From contig OZ018417.1 in the NCBI GenBank assembly GCA_963969595.1, forward strand, positions 23,314,501 to 23,378,500: a DNA stretch of 64,000 bases, read 5' to 3'. The position numbers and the translations under genes are program-made. Shown here piece by piece: positions 1-12,299 of this stretch. The notes beneath the pieces were generated by a model. The model had not been told where the DNA came from, did no database searches, and was given only the letters and a program-made list of their open reading frames with translations. Numbering within the stretch: position 1 is the stretch's first letter; each line of letters opens with the position of its first letter. The DNA is from Neckera pumila. Its lineage: Eukaryota > Streptophyta > Bryopsida > Hypnales > Neckeraceae.

Positions 1-1880
1 ACATTTTTAACTTGATCAAAGGGTCCCTTTGCCCTCCTTGACATGCAAAGTGGTCTCTAATTGTGGGAAGCATGGATCAATTTCCAATTTAACCTATATC
101 CCCCTACATGGTATTCAACAAGAGGTAATTTACTTTTTTGGATCCAAAGAGGGGGGAGGTATGTCTCCCTATATAAAAAAGTTATGGAAGGGATAATTCA
201 TGTTATTTGCACAATTGGTTGTTCCTCAAAGGTCAAAGGTGTACTTCCAAATCGACTCCACATTACTAGTGCTACAAGTCCTCTTGGGGAGGACCAGAAT
301 CTTTACATGGAGACAAATGCAAGAACAAATTATTGACCATGCATGATAAAGTTTGAAAATTTTGAATTCCTATTTTGAATCCTAGACCTCAAACTAAGTA
401 GTTGAGGTCACCAAATCCAAAATTGCCAGCCCCCAAACTAGGGAGCCGATTTTTCCATGCATGACCCTTGTGGGCCCCTTGCATGCCTTGCAAGCCTTTA
501 GCACGACATCCCACAACTCCGTCCCTTGCCTCCAGACTCCACCAGCTGAACAGCCTTGTTGTTGTTATCGTGCCATGTTGCCTTGGTCCAAAGCACCGAC
601 AATCCCTCTGGAATGACAAGGAGGGAATGTCTGCTCAGAAGAAGGTCCAGGACCCTTGGCTTGGGAATCCCACCCGAGGATCCACGTTCCTCATGAGCAC
701 CAGTGGCTTGGCTTGGCTTGGCTTAGCTTCGCTGGGTTGGGGATCTCCCTTCAGTTCCCTTCCCTTCCTGTAGCTTATTATTAGCTTTATTGTTAGCTTC
801 TTCTTTTCATTAGCTTCCGCACTTGATCAAATCTAAGTTAGAATGTGGTCTTCTTCTTCCCCTGACCATTTCGATGCAATCCCGATTGATTGCATGCATG
901 GCTGTCATGCAATCTGGCTGGCGGGAGTCAGTAGTTCTCGAGGATGATTTGCTTTGGACTCATGTGGAAATGGCATGGGGAAGGGAAGGGAACTAGGGAA
1001 GGTGTGGGCAGCTTTAGTAGGAGGGAATGGGGAGCTCCAAAGCCCCAGGCCCAAACATGGAGCCTATGGGAGGAGTGCTGTATGGGCACTGCAGGCACTA
1101 GAGACACAGCTTCCTTGTCTTGGAGACTCCCAAAGGAGGGAGGAGGGAGGAGGGAGGAGGGAGGGAGTCATGCAACCAATGGACTACCATCCTCAGTCAG
1201 TCTCCTTTGAATTGAATTAAGGGAAACCAACTAAACCAACAAACACAGTTCAAGGGCTGCAGACATCAGCCAGGCACCCCAAAGGAGAAAGAAATGCTCA
1301 CTGGGGAGCAATTCCATTGAGGACAAAACCAGAAGGATTTAAGCTTAGTAGTAAGTAACACGAAGGGAGGGAGGGGGCCAAATGAATGAAGTTAAGTGAG
1401 ATTGGGAAACTGAGCCTGCCCATGCAGTTGGAGGCATGCACAACCGATTCTGGAAGACAAAGGGAAGCCTGGGGGAAAGGGAGGAATAAGTTTTGGACAG
1501 TACAGCAGCACTATCAGTGAACCATCATGGAGTTCAATAAGGGAAACCAGACTAGGACAGGCAGAACAGCTGGTTGGCCTTGTTGACATTTTAAAGAAAA
1601 AACATTATTTGTTTCCACGGAAAGACAAACATGAGAAATAATACATAACATTCGGTAGGCTTCAGAGAGGCGGCTTTTTCCTCTTCTGAGTCCTCATCCA
1701 CAAATTTCATCCTCTCATCATTAATGTAAGCCTGGGTACCAGAACAGTGGCAGTACATTATGGTATGTTCCATTTCCTTTTGTTCATTCTAGGACCAAAC
1801 ATGCAAATCAACAAATGTTTGCCAAAAAAACAAAGAATCCAATGAATAATGGACTAATGCAATAGAACCATTTGCCATCA
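1..1880. other. No recognisable gene
   Basis: No reading frame here looks like a conserved protein, and the short open frames overlap on both strands. A purine-rich GGAGGGA run lies near 1133-1168. GC is somewhat higher between about 470 and 1600 than in the repeats that follow, so this could be the flank or UTR of a gene outside the window, but nothing shows which. Confidence 0.5.
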
Positions 1881-3455
1881 ACAACTTATTTTGGGTTTTC
1901 AAGGGAGAAGACAATTCTTTATATACACATGGGGTGGTAGGAGGTAGAACAACCCATGTGGGATAAGTGAAGTAGAATTTGTAGTTTCTCAACCACTCAT
2001 AGTTAAGTGAAAAACAAAGAATTTTGTTAAAAATGGAATTTCAGACCTTATGTAGGCATAGTAGACTAACATTTGTCAAAAAACTTTAACCCCTAAAGGA
2101 CTGAGGCCCTTTTTCTACCAAAAAACACTCAATACTGCCAATTCTGTAGCAAAAAGTAAAAAATTTGAAAAATGATTTTTTTCCACATCTAACCGTATGA
2201 TCTTACACCTAACTAGTATAAGAGTGTGTTGAAAAAATTTCAGAGTTTTTGACCTCACAAATTACAAGATATCTGCGTTTAAAGTGGAAAAAACAAGTTT
2301 TTCAGCACATTGTGGGACTAGATTTTTTGACTTTGAACATTTTTGACTTTATTTTTTTACACTTCAGAATTTTGAGCTTTTAATGTTTATACTGGAGAAG
2401 TGAGTTGAGAATCTAGCCAAAAAGAAAAAGTTCAAAAAAACTTAATTTTCATTATTAAATAAATTATTAAGTAGAAGTAAGTACAAGATACAAGGAAAAT
2501 CTAAAATATTCATATATTTTAGGTGGGATTAAAATGCACAAATCACAATGGTGACATTGTTCTAGCAAGTAAAGTAAATCGTGCAAAAAAAAAAATTTTG
2601 AAAAATTTGAAAAATTGCATTCAGAAATGAATCCTACAAGCTATTTTTTTCAAAAAGATGCTCTAATTGCCCCCAAAACAAGAATGTTCATAACTTTCTC
2701 ATACAAAATCCAAATGAAATTAATCAAAGCTTTCTGGATAGACAAAAATATAATCTATGAGAAAAAAAAAATACTTGAGAAAAAAAAAAAATTGCAAATT
2801 TTTTTTGCTGCCCGCCCTCCCCTATTTTGAGCTTATTTGGCCATAACTTTTGTTCCCGGGCATTAATTGTGAAAAAAATTATATTTCCATGAAGCTAATC
2901 AGATTTTCTACCCCCAAAAAAAATTTCAAAAAATTAGAAGAAAATTTGAGCCCATAGGTACCTGCCCGAAAACGCATTTGTCCCTCAAAGGGACAGTGGT
3001 CCTTTAGAGGTTAAACTAAAAAGAGTTGGTAAATGAAGATAAATTTCACCTCCAAAAATCCGTTTGGCATTTTGAATCTCCAATCAAAAGTTATAGACAA
3101 ATTTGAGAGAGGGGTTGAAATGGACATTTCCTTTAACATTTTTCCAATCCCTCTCTCATATTTGTCCATAAATTTTGATTGGAGATTCAAAATCCCAAGT
3201 GGATTTTTGGAAGTTAATCTCATCTTCATTTTTCAACTTTTCTTAGTTGAAAGTTATAAAAACAAAGTTAGTCTACTATGCCTAAATGAAGTCTGAATTC
3301 TACTTTAAACACAATTCCTACTTTTGACTTAACTATGAGTGCTTGAGGAACTACAAATTCTAATTTTTTTATCTCACATGGGTCTTTCTACCTCCTACCA
3401 CTCCATGTGTATATATATATATGCGTTTCTTATCCATTGAAAACTCAAAATTATA
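1880..3455. repeat. Fold-back (long inverted repeat) element, interrupted by a TIR element
   Basis: The left arm (about 1880-2085 plus 3015-3126) and the right arm (about 3127-3455) are reverse complements at high identity for over 300 bp once the inserted element at 2090-3010 is removed. Matching landmarks include the CACATGG...GGTAGGAGGTAGAA block (left about 1928, inverted near 3400) and the GGCATAGTAGACTAAC block (left about 2055, inverted near 3270). The arms meet almost without a spacer near 3126. Related sequence recurs near 31010-31250 and 57150-57400, so this is a dispersed family. Confidence 0.75.
2090..3010. mobile_element. piggyBac-like non-autonomous TIR element, subfamily A copy 1
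   Basis: The 921-bp element has ends CCCCTAAAGGA and CCTTTAGAGG and is flanked by TTAA at 2086-2089 and 3011-3014. No transposase is present. It sits in the left arm of the fold-back repeat. The other arm shows the unoccupied site as a single TTCA in otherwise matching sequence, which supports TTAA being a target-site duplication. The interior is A/T-rich and shared with copies at 3638, 8515 and 36173. Confidence 0.7.
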
Positions 3456-3534
3456 TTGGTTTTGTATGAATGCAAGTCAAGAATTAAAAAAATAATGAAC
3501 CAAACTTTAGGCTTGCATTCATACAAAACCAATA
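3454..3534. repeat. Short perfect inverted repeat (hairpin)
   Basis: Two 23-nt arms (3454-3476 and 3512-3534) are exact reverse complements, separated by a 35-nt loop. Weaker pairing extends the stem outwards to about 40 bp. It lies just outside the right arm of the fold-back element. It could form a small-RNA-precursor-like hairpin or be the core of a tiny MITE; nothing shows that it is transcribed. Confidence 0.7.
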
Positions 3535-4436
3535 ATATCTTGAATTTTCAAAACACACAATGTATAGGTGTAGAACGCTAGTTATTGAGTGTTTGGTTTA
3601 ATGGGTGTATGAACTTTGGTTTTGTTTCAATTTTTAACCCCTAAAGTCCCAAGGCCATTTTTCTGTCAAAAACCACTCAAAACTGCCACTTTGGCTGCGT
3701 TCACCCAAGAACACAAAAAAAAACACCTTTTTAGAATCTAACCATAGGATCTTGTAATTCACTTGTCAAAAATCATGTGGTAAGAATTTCATGAAGTTTG
3801 ACCATATAGATTGGAAAATATTAGCATTCAAAGTTGAAAAAGAAAGTTTTTTGAACACGGACCTGCAATTTCAGATGACTTTGACCACCAATTGTGGAAA
3901 TTTTTTGCACTACAGAATTTGAATTTAAAATTTTTAATGTTGAAGATTTAAGTTGAAAGTCTACAAAAAAATTAAAAAAAAAAACACTTGATTTTCATTC
4001 TTTAAAAAATTGTTAAATAGAAATAAGTCCAAGATTGAAAAATAAACTAAATCGTCAATAGCTCTTAGATGGGATTGAAATACAATAATCCCAATGGTGA
4101 GATTGTTTTAGCAAAAAAACACAACATTCTCAAAAAAAATTATAAAAAATTGTGAAAATTGCATTCAGAAATGAATCCTACAAGTTATTTTTTCAAAAAG
4201 ATGTTTAGATTGCCCAAAAAACAAGGTTGTCCATAACTTGCTAATTATCAGTCCAAATAAAATGAATCAAAGCTTCACATGTAGACAAAAATATAAAATT
4301 TCAGAGAAAAAAAAATTAAAGTTTATTTTGACTTTTTGCAAAAAAATTTGTGTTGCCCGCCAAGCTTAGTTTGAGGCTTTTTGTGGTATAGCTTTTGCTC
4401 CCGGGCACCAATTGAAATAAAAACTATACATTACAT

Positions 4437-4716
4437 GAGATTCGGGGTCTTAGAAGGCTCTGAGTTCCCCTGCTGTCTGCTGCGTTCCTGCAGTCTGGGA
4501 ATGCAGCAGCAGCAGCTGGCTAACGTGGTCGAGCGACTGCCACGTCACTTTTTGAAAAATTAAAAAAAATAAAAAATTGCTTAAAATGATATTTTGGTAA
4601 ATTTTTTTTTTTTTTTTTGAATTTTTTTTTTCTGACACACCCGTACCGGCGTTCACTGGATCTGGGCAGATCAGGGAACAGGCCTGTAACGGCCCTCCAC
4701 GACCCCCAGATATCAT
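4437..4716. mobile_element. Small insert (possible MITE) within the TIR element
   Basis: This GC-richer block replaces sequence that is continuous in sister copies of the host element. Its two ends are weakly complementary (a GGGGTC-containing motif at the left, GACCCCC near the right). No clear target duplication is visible, so only the presence of an insert is well supported. Confidence 0.35.
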
Positions 4717-4820
4717 CTAATATTCCCACAAAGCTAATCAATTTTTTTTATCTTATGGAAACGTTTCAAAAAAATTTTACTAAAAATTGAGCCCGTAGGT
4801 ACCTGCCCGAAATCTGATTT

Positions 4821-5741
4821 GGGTCAAATCATACTCAAATGTACCACAAAAGGGGTCAAATCCACTCAAATTTGCAATGTAGCTTCTTTTTAGCTATCAT
4901 TTTCTAATGCTAATCTATTAATTATAGGTATTTTAGTCCTTTTTGATTAGTATTTCAAGTCATGTTGAGCCAATATTGCTTTATTTATCAAAAAATAAAA
5001 AAGTCTTTATTATAGTTCCAATTGAAGTTCAAATGTCAACATGTCAAATTTTTCAGTTGTAGAAAAAGGTTCTAATTTTTGATCAATAATAATGTGGTTG
5101 AATCCAAAAAAATTATGTATACATATATATAATCATACAATAGAGTAAAATAGGACTATTTTTCTACAATTTGAATATTTTTGCATTTTCTATAATATTC
5201 AAAGGTAAAAACTTGTAAACGTCCTTTTCAATATTAAAATAATCCAAATGATGATTGTGTTAGAACAAAAAATGTATATAATATTGATTTTAAGGTCAGT
5301 GCATAAGCTATTTTTGAAATTGAATGTCTAAATTTTGTATTAGATGAAATTAATAATTCTTCAATAATTCTTTAGTTATTTAAAATTTATACTATTTTTA
5401 GTTCAAAATTTAATCACTAAAAATTGTTTTAAATAGTTGTATATTTGACACAATACTTGAGAAGTATAAAACATTTCAATGAAGATATCTTTCTAAAGTG
5501 TTATATTGTAAAAAGACACTAAATTTAGCCTTAAAACTGGTGATTTGTGTCTTTCTAAGGATTTTTTCTGTGAACTTTTGTCTCCAAACTTTTAAAGGGA
5601 CACATTGCAATACTATTCATCTATAATTTTTTCTTTAAAATGACAACATCAAAGGAATTTTTAGCTTTAAAGGTTCAAAAAAGGACTCAAGTCTTGTTCG
5701 AGCTAAGTAATCCCAAAGATACCTTTGAGTGTAATTTGACC
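4821..5741. mobile_element. Second MITE family nested in the TIR element
   Basis: The ends GGGTCAAATCATACTCAAA and the inverted TTTGAGTGTAATTTGACCC are imperfect terminal inverted repeats of about 25 bp. ATTT lies directly outside both ends as a likely 4-bp target duplication. In sister copies of the host element the sequence is continuous at this point (GCATTTGTCC), so this 921-bp block is an insertion. It is very AT-rich and has no coding capacity. Confidence 0.6.
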
Positions 5742-5781
5742 CATTTGTCCCCCAACGGGACAAGGGGACTTTAGGGGTTAA

Positions 5782-6784
5782 TGTAAGTTGTACAGTTGGA
5801 GCTAGTTAGCTTACACTCTGACAAAATTGACGCCTGTAAATTAGCTAATGATGGTGTGGTATATTCCACACCATTTATCAACCAGATGAGATGGTGTGGA
5901 ATATACCACACCATTTTGTCTAGGGGAAGACAGCCCGCTACTTTGCTACTGAATGTTATGTAAAGAGAGCAATTAAGGACAAAGTATAAATTCGTCCAAA
6001 TTTTTTGAAGTATACTGCCCAATTGGTCCAAAACAATCTCTAGAATATTCCAAAATCACCAAAAAGTGTATCCATAATGGTCGTCTTATCACTTGAAGCA
6101 GTTATAATATTTCCTAACATGGCTACAATATGAAAGAATTAAAAAAATCACTTCTTACGATGAATTTATACTAAAAAAGGTAGAAGTTCCTACAACAATC
6201 ATTAACACTCCATCACCATCATCCAAAGCATTGATTTTGGCCACCAACCAACCGAATGAAGTCCTTATCTCATTAATCAGAAATTTTTTGCCATGGATTG
6301 ATGTAAGATTGTAGTGGGAGGTTTTGAGGTGTGTGAATTAGGCAATTTGCCTGTCATGGGTTGATTTACCTTAGTGCTACTGAATAGTAAAGGACACGTT
6401 GACAAGAAGGAAGCATGCAATAGCCATGACTATCCAAAGCGGGCACAAGAGGATTAAGTTAGTAGCTCTCAAGAGGATTCATGCACATCTTTGGGAACCA
6501 AGTGCATACAAGTAGGATTGGAGAAGAAGAAATTACATGCGGCTTAGATTGATTTGCCACAAGCACCCAATGACTTCTAGAGCTTCTTTTGATGAGGTGG
6601 AGTGATAATCCTGTGCAAAAGGTATTGTCTGAAACAAATTAGGAGAGTGATAATCCTATTGCAAAAGGTGTTGTCTGAAACAAATTTTCAAGTTCAAAGC
6701 TTTTTAAAGAGATCTTCAATCTCTTCTTCCATCCCCTTCATTATGTCAATTTCAAGCAATATTTTTTAATCTTCACAAACTTTC
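5782..6784. other. AT-rich spacer without a recognisable gene
   Basis: Apart from the palindrome at 5851-5914, no coding or RNA feature is recognised. Short duplicated phrases such as the GATAATCCT...AAAGGT...TTGTCTGAAACAAAT block at about 6605-6685 occur twice in direct orientation. Confidence 0.5.
5851..5914. repeat. Double palindrome (cruciform-capable)
   Basis: Two 24-bp arms, 5851-5874 and 5891-5914, are exact reverse complements around a 16-nt spacer. Each arm is also nearly palindromic by itself, built as ATGGTGTGG, a six-base A/T core, then CCACACCAT. The sequence can fold as one long hairpin or as two short ones. No function is indicated. Confidence 0.8.
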
Positions 6785-8108
6785 CATGAATGTTAGCATG
6801 CAAGAGTCACTAAACTCAAGACGGGCTTGTGGAGGAATCTATAGCCTACGGTTGGTGTTCTAAGGTGAATCCCATGCCAAGAGTTGTGAGCCCCCCAAGT
6901 TAGCACTTGAGCCTCAAGATTTATTTTTTTCCGCTTTTTTTGCTCACATTTACGATTAATTATAGTTCAAAAGACGGTATAAGTATATTCACATGATGTT
7001 TTGAAAAAATCCCTACAAATGCGGTGTGAATTTACCAATAAGTCCGGAAGCGCTCTAAACACTTCTATTTACTAATATTTAGGTCTACTTAGGTATTTGA
7101 GAGATCATTTAAGGGTTGAGATAGTATTGAGTCCTGATGACCAAATTGTAAAACCACCTAAATATAGACTTTTGAAGGATTTAATAAACAAAAGTGCATA
7201 TGAAAGACTTAGGATAAAATAACAAAAGTTAGGAAAGAAATCATGTAACAATGTTGGTAACCCATGGACTGTATTTACGGGCAATCTATGAGTAAAAAAC
7301 AGTGTTTCTAACTAAGAGACATGCCAAGAGCGTAACGGTGAAGTTTGATTGCCAGATTCCCTATACCAAGAATGATTTCTCCCCCGGGGTGGGAAGTAAA
7401 CCAGGAGGTATTGAATTAGAGACTTTTCAGATCAGTCCAAAGTGAGATGTAAGCTTGCACATGGTATTTGGAAACTTCCTAGAGGTTGTCCAAAAAGTTC
7501 CGTAATTTTCCAAATTGCAGAAGATGACTCCATTAGAAGTCAACCATGTTTTTATGCATTGGAAAATTCCTAGAAAATTCCAAAGTGGTGGTAAAATCCC
7601 ACTAAAAATTAGGGTAGAATGTTTAGTGCTAATAAAAAGCCCGACAAAATTCAATTCCATTCCAACCATAACAAGTACCAGAACCGGAGGCCTTAACAGA
7701 TTTTTAACGAAATCCAAAACAATCGACGAATTGACCGGCGTACCAGGAGCTCACGATGCTCTATTGGAGTTAACTTGGACTCTTTTTGTATTATCTTAAA
7801 CCTTATCAACAATCCAGGCCAGTCAAAACTTGAAAGAAAAGTCATCTCCAACAATTGGATTTTTTTAGCTTTTTTAACAATGCACTAAACATTAGTTTTG
7901 ACCTGCAAAAATGGCCTAGAAGTAGTGGGTTGAGGGGCAATCAAATTAATTTGGGTCTTCTAAAGACAATGTCGCAATTGGTTTAGTGTTTGGAGCATTT
8001 CTCCAAAAGTTAGAGCAATCACAGTAGTAGTGTAAAATTTTAATTAAGATTAATTTTGATTTACCAAGGAGTAGAAGTAGGTAGTTGAAGGGAAGTTGAG
8101 GGCCTTGA

Positions 8109-8120
8109 ACGAGTATAAAA
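8109..8120 (+). promoter_or_regulatory. TATA box of LTR unit 1
   Basis: GAGTATAAAAGG precedes a pyrimidine-rich CTCTCTCCTCCCCTCTC tract, about 1.2 kb from the LTR start. Equivalent motifs occur at the same relative position in unit 2 (about 27561), unit 5 (about 17860) and unit 4 (about 21760, minus). This conservation marks the U3/R boundary. Confidence 0.6.
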
Positions 8121-8514
8121 GGCTCTCTCCTCCCCTCTCTTTGCACCCCTTTTTCATTTTGTTATTTTTGCCAAACGCGGCCACATTGTTGAGTTTTTTG
8201 GTACTTTGCCAAAACTCTTGTGTTTTTTTGCAATCTGAACTATTTTCTTGTGTTTCCATTATCTTATCATATTTTTAGATTAACTCAAAGGACCTTGGGG
8301 TCCCTTCGCTTGAGCTTACTTTGCTATTTGAAATTTGAAGTGATTTTTGTGCAACATTTTTGTGCCTTTTAAAAGTTTGAAGTTCTAGAACTCCCTTCCC
8401 CTCATTGAGCTTCTTGTGTGAAAGTTCCCAACTCTTGTTACTGCAATTTTTCCTAAAGCCTGGACATGAAGAGTTTATGTTGTTGGAGTCCTATCATTTG
8501 AGCATATTATTTAA

Positions 8515-9437
8515 CCCCTAAAGGACCATTGTCCCTTCGAGGGACAAATGCGTTTACGGGCAAGTACCTACGGGCTGAAATTTTCTTCTAATTTTTTGAA
8601 ACTTTTTTTGGAGGTAGAAAAGCTGATTATCTTCATGGGAATATAATTTTTTTCACAATCGGTGCTCGGGAACAAAAGTTATGACCAAATAAGCTCAAAA
8701 CAGGGGAGGGCGAGCAACAAAAAAAATTTGCAATTTTTTTTTTTTTTTTTTTGAAGTATTTTTTTTCTCATAGATTATATTTTTTTCTATCTAGAAAGCT
8801 TTGATTCATTTCATTTGGATTTTGTATGAGAAAATTATGGACATTCTTGTTTTTTGGGCAGTTAGAGCATCTTTTTGAAAAAAATACTTGTAGGATTCAT
8901 TTCTAAATGCAATTTTTCAAATTTTTCAAAATTTGTTTTTTTTGCATGGTTTAGTTTACTTGCTAGAACAATCTCACCATTGGAATTAGTGCATTTTAAT
9001 CTCACCTAAAATATATAAATATTTTAGATTTTCCTTCTATCTTGTACCTACTTCTACTTAACAATTTTTCTAATAATGAAAATTAAGTTTTTTTGAACTT
9101 TTTTTTTTGCTAGATTCTCAACTCAATTCTCCAGTATAAACGTTAAAAGTTCAAAACTCTATAGTGCAAAAAAATAAAGTTAAAAATGTTCAAAGTCAAA
9201 AAATCTAGTCCCACAATGTGCTGAAAAACTAGTTTTTTTCACTTTAAACGCAGATATCTTGCAATCTGTGCAGTCAAAAATTCTGAAATTTTTTCCACAC
9301 ACTCTCATACTAGTTAGGTGTAAGATCCTACAATTAGATGTGAAAAAAACATATTTTTCAAATTTTTTTACTCTTTGCTATAGAAATGGCAGTTCTGAGT
9401 GTTTTTTGGCAGAAAAAAGGCCTTGGTCCTTTAGGGG
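8515..9437. mobile_element. piggyBac-like TIR element, subfamily A copy 3
   Basis: The left end is TTAA + CCCCTAAAGGACC; the right end is CCTTTAGGGG followed by CAAA, so the right TTAA has mutated. It is 923 bp and inserted in LTR unit 1. The interior matches the copy at 2090-3010 in reverse orientation. Confidence 0.7.
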
Positions 9438-9590
9438 CAAACAAAATTCCGGGGAACTTTGAGTTGGAATCGAGTCCCCCAAAATCCATACTAAACAGTG
9501 TCTTGAATCTTGTCCATGGAATTGGTGCTAACCCACCATACGGCAAAGTTATCACCCTGCAACAAATTTCAAGACTCTTGGTTTATTTAA

Positions 9591-10512
9591 CCCCTAAAGA
9601 GCCATGACTATATTTTCATTGAAAATGCTCAAAAGTTGCCATTTCTAATACAAGTACCCAATTTTGAAAAAAGACTTTTTTTGACAATAGAAATCATAGG
9701 ATCTTGTAGTATGCAGACTTGATGACATGTGGTAAAAATTTCAGAAATTTCCAAGGCGTGGATTGCAAGATATAAGCATTCAAATTCTCTGAAATCATTT
9801 TTTGGGCCCTGCAAAAAACAAGGTAGTTGCACTTCTCAAGCTCACTTTTTGATGGAAAATTCCCAAAATGATGGTGCTTCTTTGGATTCTTTTTTCTAAA
9901 CAAGTTGGCTACATATTTGAAAGATTTCACTTCATTTCAAGTTGTCCAACATATAGGTAAAAAATAGTAAGTAGATAGTAGTGGAGAATGATTCAAAATA
10001 CTAAATTGTCAAGAATTTAATTATATAATTGAAAAAATCCAATCCCAATGGTTGCAATGTTGTAATAAACAATCTGCATTCTAGGATTCTATTTTTTTCA
10101 AAAAATATTGAAAGTTGAATAAGATAAATGATTTCAAAGTTTATTTCAAGGTAGAGAATCTATAACTGCCCGCAAACTAAAAATCTTCATAACTTTTGAC
10201 TCATTGATCAAAATGGGATGATTCAAAGCTTTTTATGTATATATACCTCTAAAAAATCAATTTTAAATTTTTTGTTTTTGAAATAGTGATTTTTTTTTAT
10301 CTGCCCAAACTACCCAGTTACAAAAAAAAGTAAAATATTAGGCCATAATTTTTTACTCACAATTCCAAGCGTCATGGAATTTAATGCATATAAAAGGTAT
10401 TCCTTGCGCCCACCTTCTTTTAAAATTTCAGCATAAAATATGGAAATCTTTGATCACACGTACATGCCCAAAATTTCTATATAGCCAAAAAGTACATGTC
10501 GGTCCTTTAGGA
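9591..10512. mobile_element. piggyBac-like TIR element, subfamily B copy 1
   Basis: It is flanked by TTAA at 9587-9590 and 10513-10516, with ends CCCCTAAAGAG and TCCTTTAGGA. It is 922 bp. The interior differs from subfamily A but matches the copies at 12300, 47223 and 52482. It is inserted in LTR unit 1. No coding capacity. Confidence 0.7.
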
Positions 10513-11982
10513 TTAAAATATTAGAAGTGTGGGGATTAATTCACCCCATACGGCAAATTTATTGCCAAATTTGGAGTTTTTACTAAAGTATTTTTATATT
10601 ATGTTGAGAATTTGAAGTTATTTTCTCCAATACGACAAAGCTATCGCCAAATTTAGAGTTTGTACTAAGTATTTTTAATGTGTTGGAAATTTGAGGTTAG
10701 TCCCTCCAATATGGCAAAGCTTTGCTCCTAGTAATTTCAATTTAGTTTTTGTTTAAAGGATCCCAAAGGACCCGAAAGGTGTGGCTAAGCAACGGCCGAT
10801 TTAATTTTTTGTGTTTTATTTGGCTAGTTAAGGTTTGAAGTCCTCAACCAGGACCTGGCCCAAACAGCGCAGTTGGAGACTGCAGGTCATAAGGCCCTGA
10901 GAGCCCAAGCCAGTCAAGGCACGGCCATAGGACCTTGAGGTTCGGAAGCGACCAAGCAGTAACCAGCCTCAGGCCAGCTGCCGGCAGTCTTTGATCGGTA
11001 CAGTAACTGAGCATACATCATACCATCGTTTGGTTACTAACTAAAACTGGGAAGATACTCCTGCGGGGGTCCCAATCACGTTTATTTCTTTAGGAAAATT
11101 GTGACAAACAATTGTTTTCTTCTAGATTTCTCTCCTTGAGTTTGATTTTAATCTAACATGGGTGATCACATAACCAGGGAAGCTCTGATCTTGAAATCAC
11201 TGCCCAAAAAGCTATTTTGAGAAGGTTGGGTTGGTCTGATTAACTCAAAGATCAAATTTCAAAGAGACTAAGCTCCAAATCAAGCAAGAAGCTCAAACCA
11301 GATCAGAAGGAAGGAGTGCAAACAAAAATCAAATCAGGTCGCAAAGGAGGTCAAGCAACCAGAAGCCCAAGCAATTCAAATCAAGCCAGATCAGGTGATC
11401 AGGAGGCCACAAAAGTCAACTCGGCCCATTCAAGATCTGCTGCTAACTGAACAGAGTTTATTTGCTTGCAAAGCTGGTTCAGCACTATCTCCAGCCAGTT
11501 TCATAACTGATACAGTTCATATTCACGATTTGTCTCTGAGTTTCACAAGTTCAAGTCCAAAGTTTGCATTCCAAACAATCACATCAAAAAATAGAGACAC
11601 GAAGTTGGAAACTTAGTAGTTATAGAGGTTGGGTTGTTAGGGAACCACAAAGTCAATTTAAACACTAACCAAGCATAGTTGACTTTCTTGTCCGCATTTG
11701 ATTTGATAGAAAGAAGAAAACAAGTAGAAAAGCAAAATAAAGAATACTTTGACTTTGAGAGAAATAGTTTCAAATTAGTATTAGTAAGTAAACTTGACAA
11801 GTTTAATTTTAAATTTGGTGATTCTTAAACCATTTATCAAAAGTCCTAATAGATTAGATTTGAGAGGATTAGATTTGTTTTGGAAATATCCACAAAAGAA
11901 GAAAAAATTGTAAAGCAAAAGAAAAGAAAAGAATATTAAGAAGAAATAGGTTTTTTCATGTTGAAGAAAGGGGAAAGACAAC

Positions 11983-12057
11983 ATGGATGCCAAATTTTAC
12001 TACAACAAAATCACGATGGTAAACAAGGAGGGTATCATTGAGTCCGCGATTTTTGAG
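11983..12057 (+). CDS. Short ATG-led exon-like segment inside LTR unit 1
   Basis: Twenty-five codons begin at ATG 11983 and run open to a donor-like GAG|GTAAGT. The same segment in unit 2 (30011-30088) has 26 codons, is also followed by GTAAG, and differs by a whole-codon indel. About half of the differences between the two copies are synonymous third-position changes, which suggests that a protein was once maintained. The most likely reading is the 5' coding exon of the retrotransposon, spliced from the LTR into the lost internal region. No domain can be assigned from so few residues. Confidence 0.4.
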
Positions 12058-12299
12058 GTAAGTTCTTAAAAGCCTTTCTTATATTGATTATTTAAAACAT
12101 GCAATTTAGTGAATTAAATTAGGATTGCTAAGTAGGATTAATGTTATAGGATCGGGAAATTAGGAGTGCAATGTAAATGATAAGGAACAAAAAGAAACCA
12201 ACATAGGAATTTAGAATTGGATAGAGAATTTGAATAACTTTTTAGGAAATATCTACAATTAGAAGTAGGATCAAAATCCCACAAGTTACGAGTCATTAA

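Larger units (their letters stand above)
3638..5777. mobile_element. piggyBac-like TIR element, subfamily A copy 2, enlarged by internal insertions
   Basis: The ends are CCCCTAAAG and CTTTAGGGG, with TTAA at 3634-3637 and 5778-5781. At 2140 bp it is more than twice the family's usual ~920 bp. The excess is explained by a ~0.28-kb GC-richer insert at about 4437-4716 and a 0.92-kb element at 4821-5741. The remaining sequence parallels the copy at 2090-3010, including the TGCCCG...GGTACCTGCCCG blocks. Confidence 0.65.

Noticed and set aside
3011..3296. Two opposing ORFs with nearly identical products
   Set aside because: The similarity comes from the palindromic fold-back repeat, not from paired genes.
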